A DNA stretch of 6,112 bases, taken from an uncultured Arcobacter sp. Lineage in GTDB: Bacteria > Campylobacterota > Campylobacteria > Campylobacterales > Arcobacteraceae. The position numbers were made by a program, and so were the translations under genes. Location of the stretch: positions 1-6,112 of the forward strand of contig CAJXWI010000170.1 of NCBI GenBank assembly GCA_913062735.1, read 5' to 3'. A model generated the notes under the pieces. That model ran no database searches, was not told where the DNA came from, and saw nothing but the letters and a program-made list of their open reading frames with translations. How positions within the stretch are numbered: position 1 is the stretch's first letter; each line of letters begins with the position of its first letter. This document shows, one piece after another, positions 5,012-6,112 of this stretch.

Positions 5012-6112
5012 ATTCTTTCATCATTGGTAAATCTAAATTTTGCTCTTTTGCTTTATTAATAGCTAAGTCATATCCCGCATCAACATGTCTCATTACACCC
5101 GTTGCTGGATCATTTGTTAAAACATTTTTTAATCTTTTTGCAGCATCGGGCGTTCCATCAGCAAGGATTACAACCCCTGAATGTTGGGAGAATCCCATTC
5201 CTACACCACCACCATGATGTAAAGATACCCAAGTAGCTCCTCCTGCTGTATTTAAGAGCGCATTTAATAAAGGCCAATCAGAAACTACGTCTGAACCATC
5301 TTTCATGCCTTCAGTTTCTCTATTCGGACTTGTTACAGAACCAGCATCTAAATGATCTCGACCAATTACAATAGGTGCTTTTAACTCGCCACTTTTAACC
5401 ATTTCGTTAAATGCAAGTCCCGCTTTTGCTCTATCTCCTGCTCCTATCCAACAAATTCGTGCAGGAAGTCCTTGAAACTGAATCTTTTGCCTTGCACCAT
5501 CTAACCACGTATGTAAACCCTTATTATGGGGGAATAATTCTTTCATTTTTGCATCTGTTTTATAAATATCTTCTGGATCACCAGAAAGTGCAACCCATCT
5601 AAAAGGCCCTGTACCTTCACAAAATAAATCTCTAATATATAAAGGAACAAATCCTTTGAAATCAAAAGCATTTTCTAAGCCTGCATCTAAGGCCATTTGT
5701 CTGATATTGTTTCCATAATCAAAAGTTGGAATTCCAAGCTCATGAAAACCTAACATTGCTTTTACTTGTACGGCCATTGAATTTTTTGCTTCTTTTACAA
5801 CTAAATCAGGATTAGATATTCTTAGCTCTTTTGCTTTTTCCATTGTCCACGAAATAGGTAAATAACCATTTAAAGGATCATGAGCTGATGTTTGATCCGT
5901 AACAGCATCTGGTAAATAATCGCCTTTTAATATAAGAGGAAAAATTTCAGCAGCATTTCCTAATAAGCCAACAGAAATAACTCTGTTTTCATTTGTAGCA
6001 TCTTTAATTAATTTTAGAGCTTCAGGTAAAGACTTAGCCTTAAAATCACAATAACCTGTTTCTATTCTTTTATCAATTCTTGTTTCATCACATTCAATTG
6101 CTAACATACAAG
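5010..6112 (-). CDS. hutU: Urocanate hydratase (EC 4.2.1.49), N-terminal part beyond the window
   Basis: This cytoplasmic NAD+-dependent enzyme adds water to urocanate to give imidazolone propionate, the step after HutH. The visible part is about 367 codons of a protein usually near 555 residues, so about the first third lies beyond the right edge. The Met at 6107 is internal: homologues run through this point, and the frame is open to the edge. Counting from that Met, [14 protein letters not shown] (71-84), [11 protein letters not shown] (129-139), [16 protein letters not shown] (161-176), [10 protein letters not shown] (211-220), [21 protein letters not shown] (248-268) and [17 protein letters not shown] (295-311) are urocanase signatures. 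Cys219 corresponds to the active-site cysteine in the Pseudomonas enzyme. No frameshift is visible. It comes before hutH and hutC in the leftward operon, whose promoter lies outside the window. Confidence 0.97.
   Translation of the reverse strand, partial: CMLAIECDETRIDKRIETGYCDFKAKSLPEALKLIKDATNENRVISVGLLGNAAEIFPLILKGDYLPDAVTDQTSAHDPLNGYLPISWTMEKAKELRISNPDLVVKEAKNSMAVQVKAMLGFHELGIPTFDYGNNIRQMALDAGLENAFDFKGFVPLYIRDLFCEGTGPFRWVALSGDPEDIYKTDAKMKELFPHNKGLHTWLDGARQKIQFQGLPARICWIGAGDRAKAGLAFNEMVKSGELKAPIVIGRDHLDAGSVTSPNRETEGMKDGSDVVSDWPLLNALLNTAGGATWVSLHHGGGVGMGFSQHSGVVILADGTPDAAKRLKNVLTNDPATGVMRHVDAGYDLAINKAKEQNLDLPMMKE

Noticed and set aside
5411..5602. Open frame of 63 residues on the + strand
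   Set aside because: It lies wholly within hutU on the opposite strand, has no family resemblance and no ribosome-binding site; it is a shadow of the urocanase codons.
6108..6112. Urocanase gene starting at the ATG at 6107
   Set aside because: The frame is open to the window edge and the following residues match the interior of urocanases, so the Met is internal and the gene is cut by the window.

Overview
The window is AT-rich, tightly packed bacterial chromosome. The base composition, Lys/Asn/Ile-rich proteins and the gene families suggest a member of the Campylobacterota, most likely an Arcobacter-like lineage. This is an inference from protein style, not a search. Bases 1-29 are not genomic: they match the Illumina TruSeq read-2 adapter, so the left edge is the untrimmed end of an assembled contig.

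Left part (30-2663), a metal-homeostasis module that I read as zinc. Two divergent units leave a 105-bp intergenic region (2003-2107). Leftward run a ZnuA-type periplasmic zinc-binding protein with a His/Glu-rich loop, then, overlapping it by one base, a long protein with a secreted DUF1007 domain (with an EF-hand-like loop) fused to a NicO-family permease. That fusion joins in one chain what Haemophilus makes as the zinc proteins ZevA and ZevB; its C-terminus is cut off by the contig end. Rightward run a Fur-family regulator and an overlapping 60-residue membrane protein of unknown function. The intergenic region holds a perfect 19-bp palindrome and a degenerate 15-bp copy of the same motif, one at each promoter. 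This suggests one zinc-sensing repressor controlling both units, including its own gene.

Right part (2677-6112), a leftward histidine-utilisation operon: hutU (urocanase, N-terminal part beyond the right edge), hutH (histidine ammonia-lyase, all catalytic residues visible) and hutC (GntR-family repressor with UTRA domain, the expected urocanate sensor). HutH deaminates histidine to urocanate, HutU hydrates urocanate to imidazolone propionate, and HutC should repress until urocanate accumulates. A strong 12-bp-arm hairpin lies between hutH and hutC.

The two parts converge at about 2664-2692, where one stem-loop could end transcription from both sides. No tRNA, rRNA, CRISPR array, insertion sequence or prophage gene is visible, and no gene-free stretch exceeds 300 bases. 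I see no clearly new system. The best leads are the fused ZevA-ZevB protein, the paired operators, the altered metal site of the ZnuA protein and the small membrane protein coupled to the regulator.
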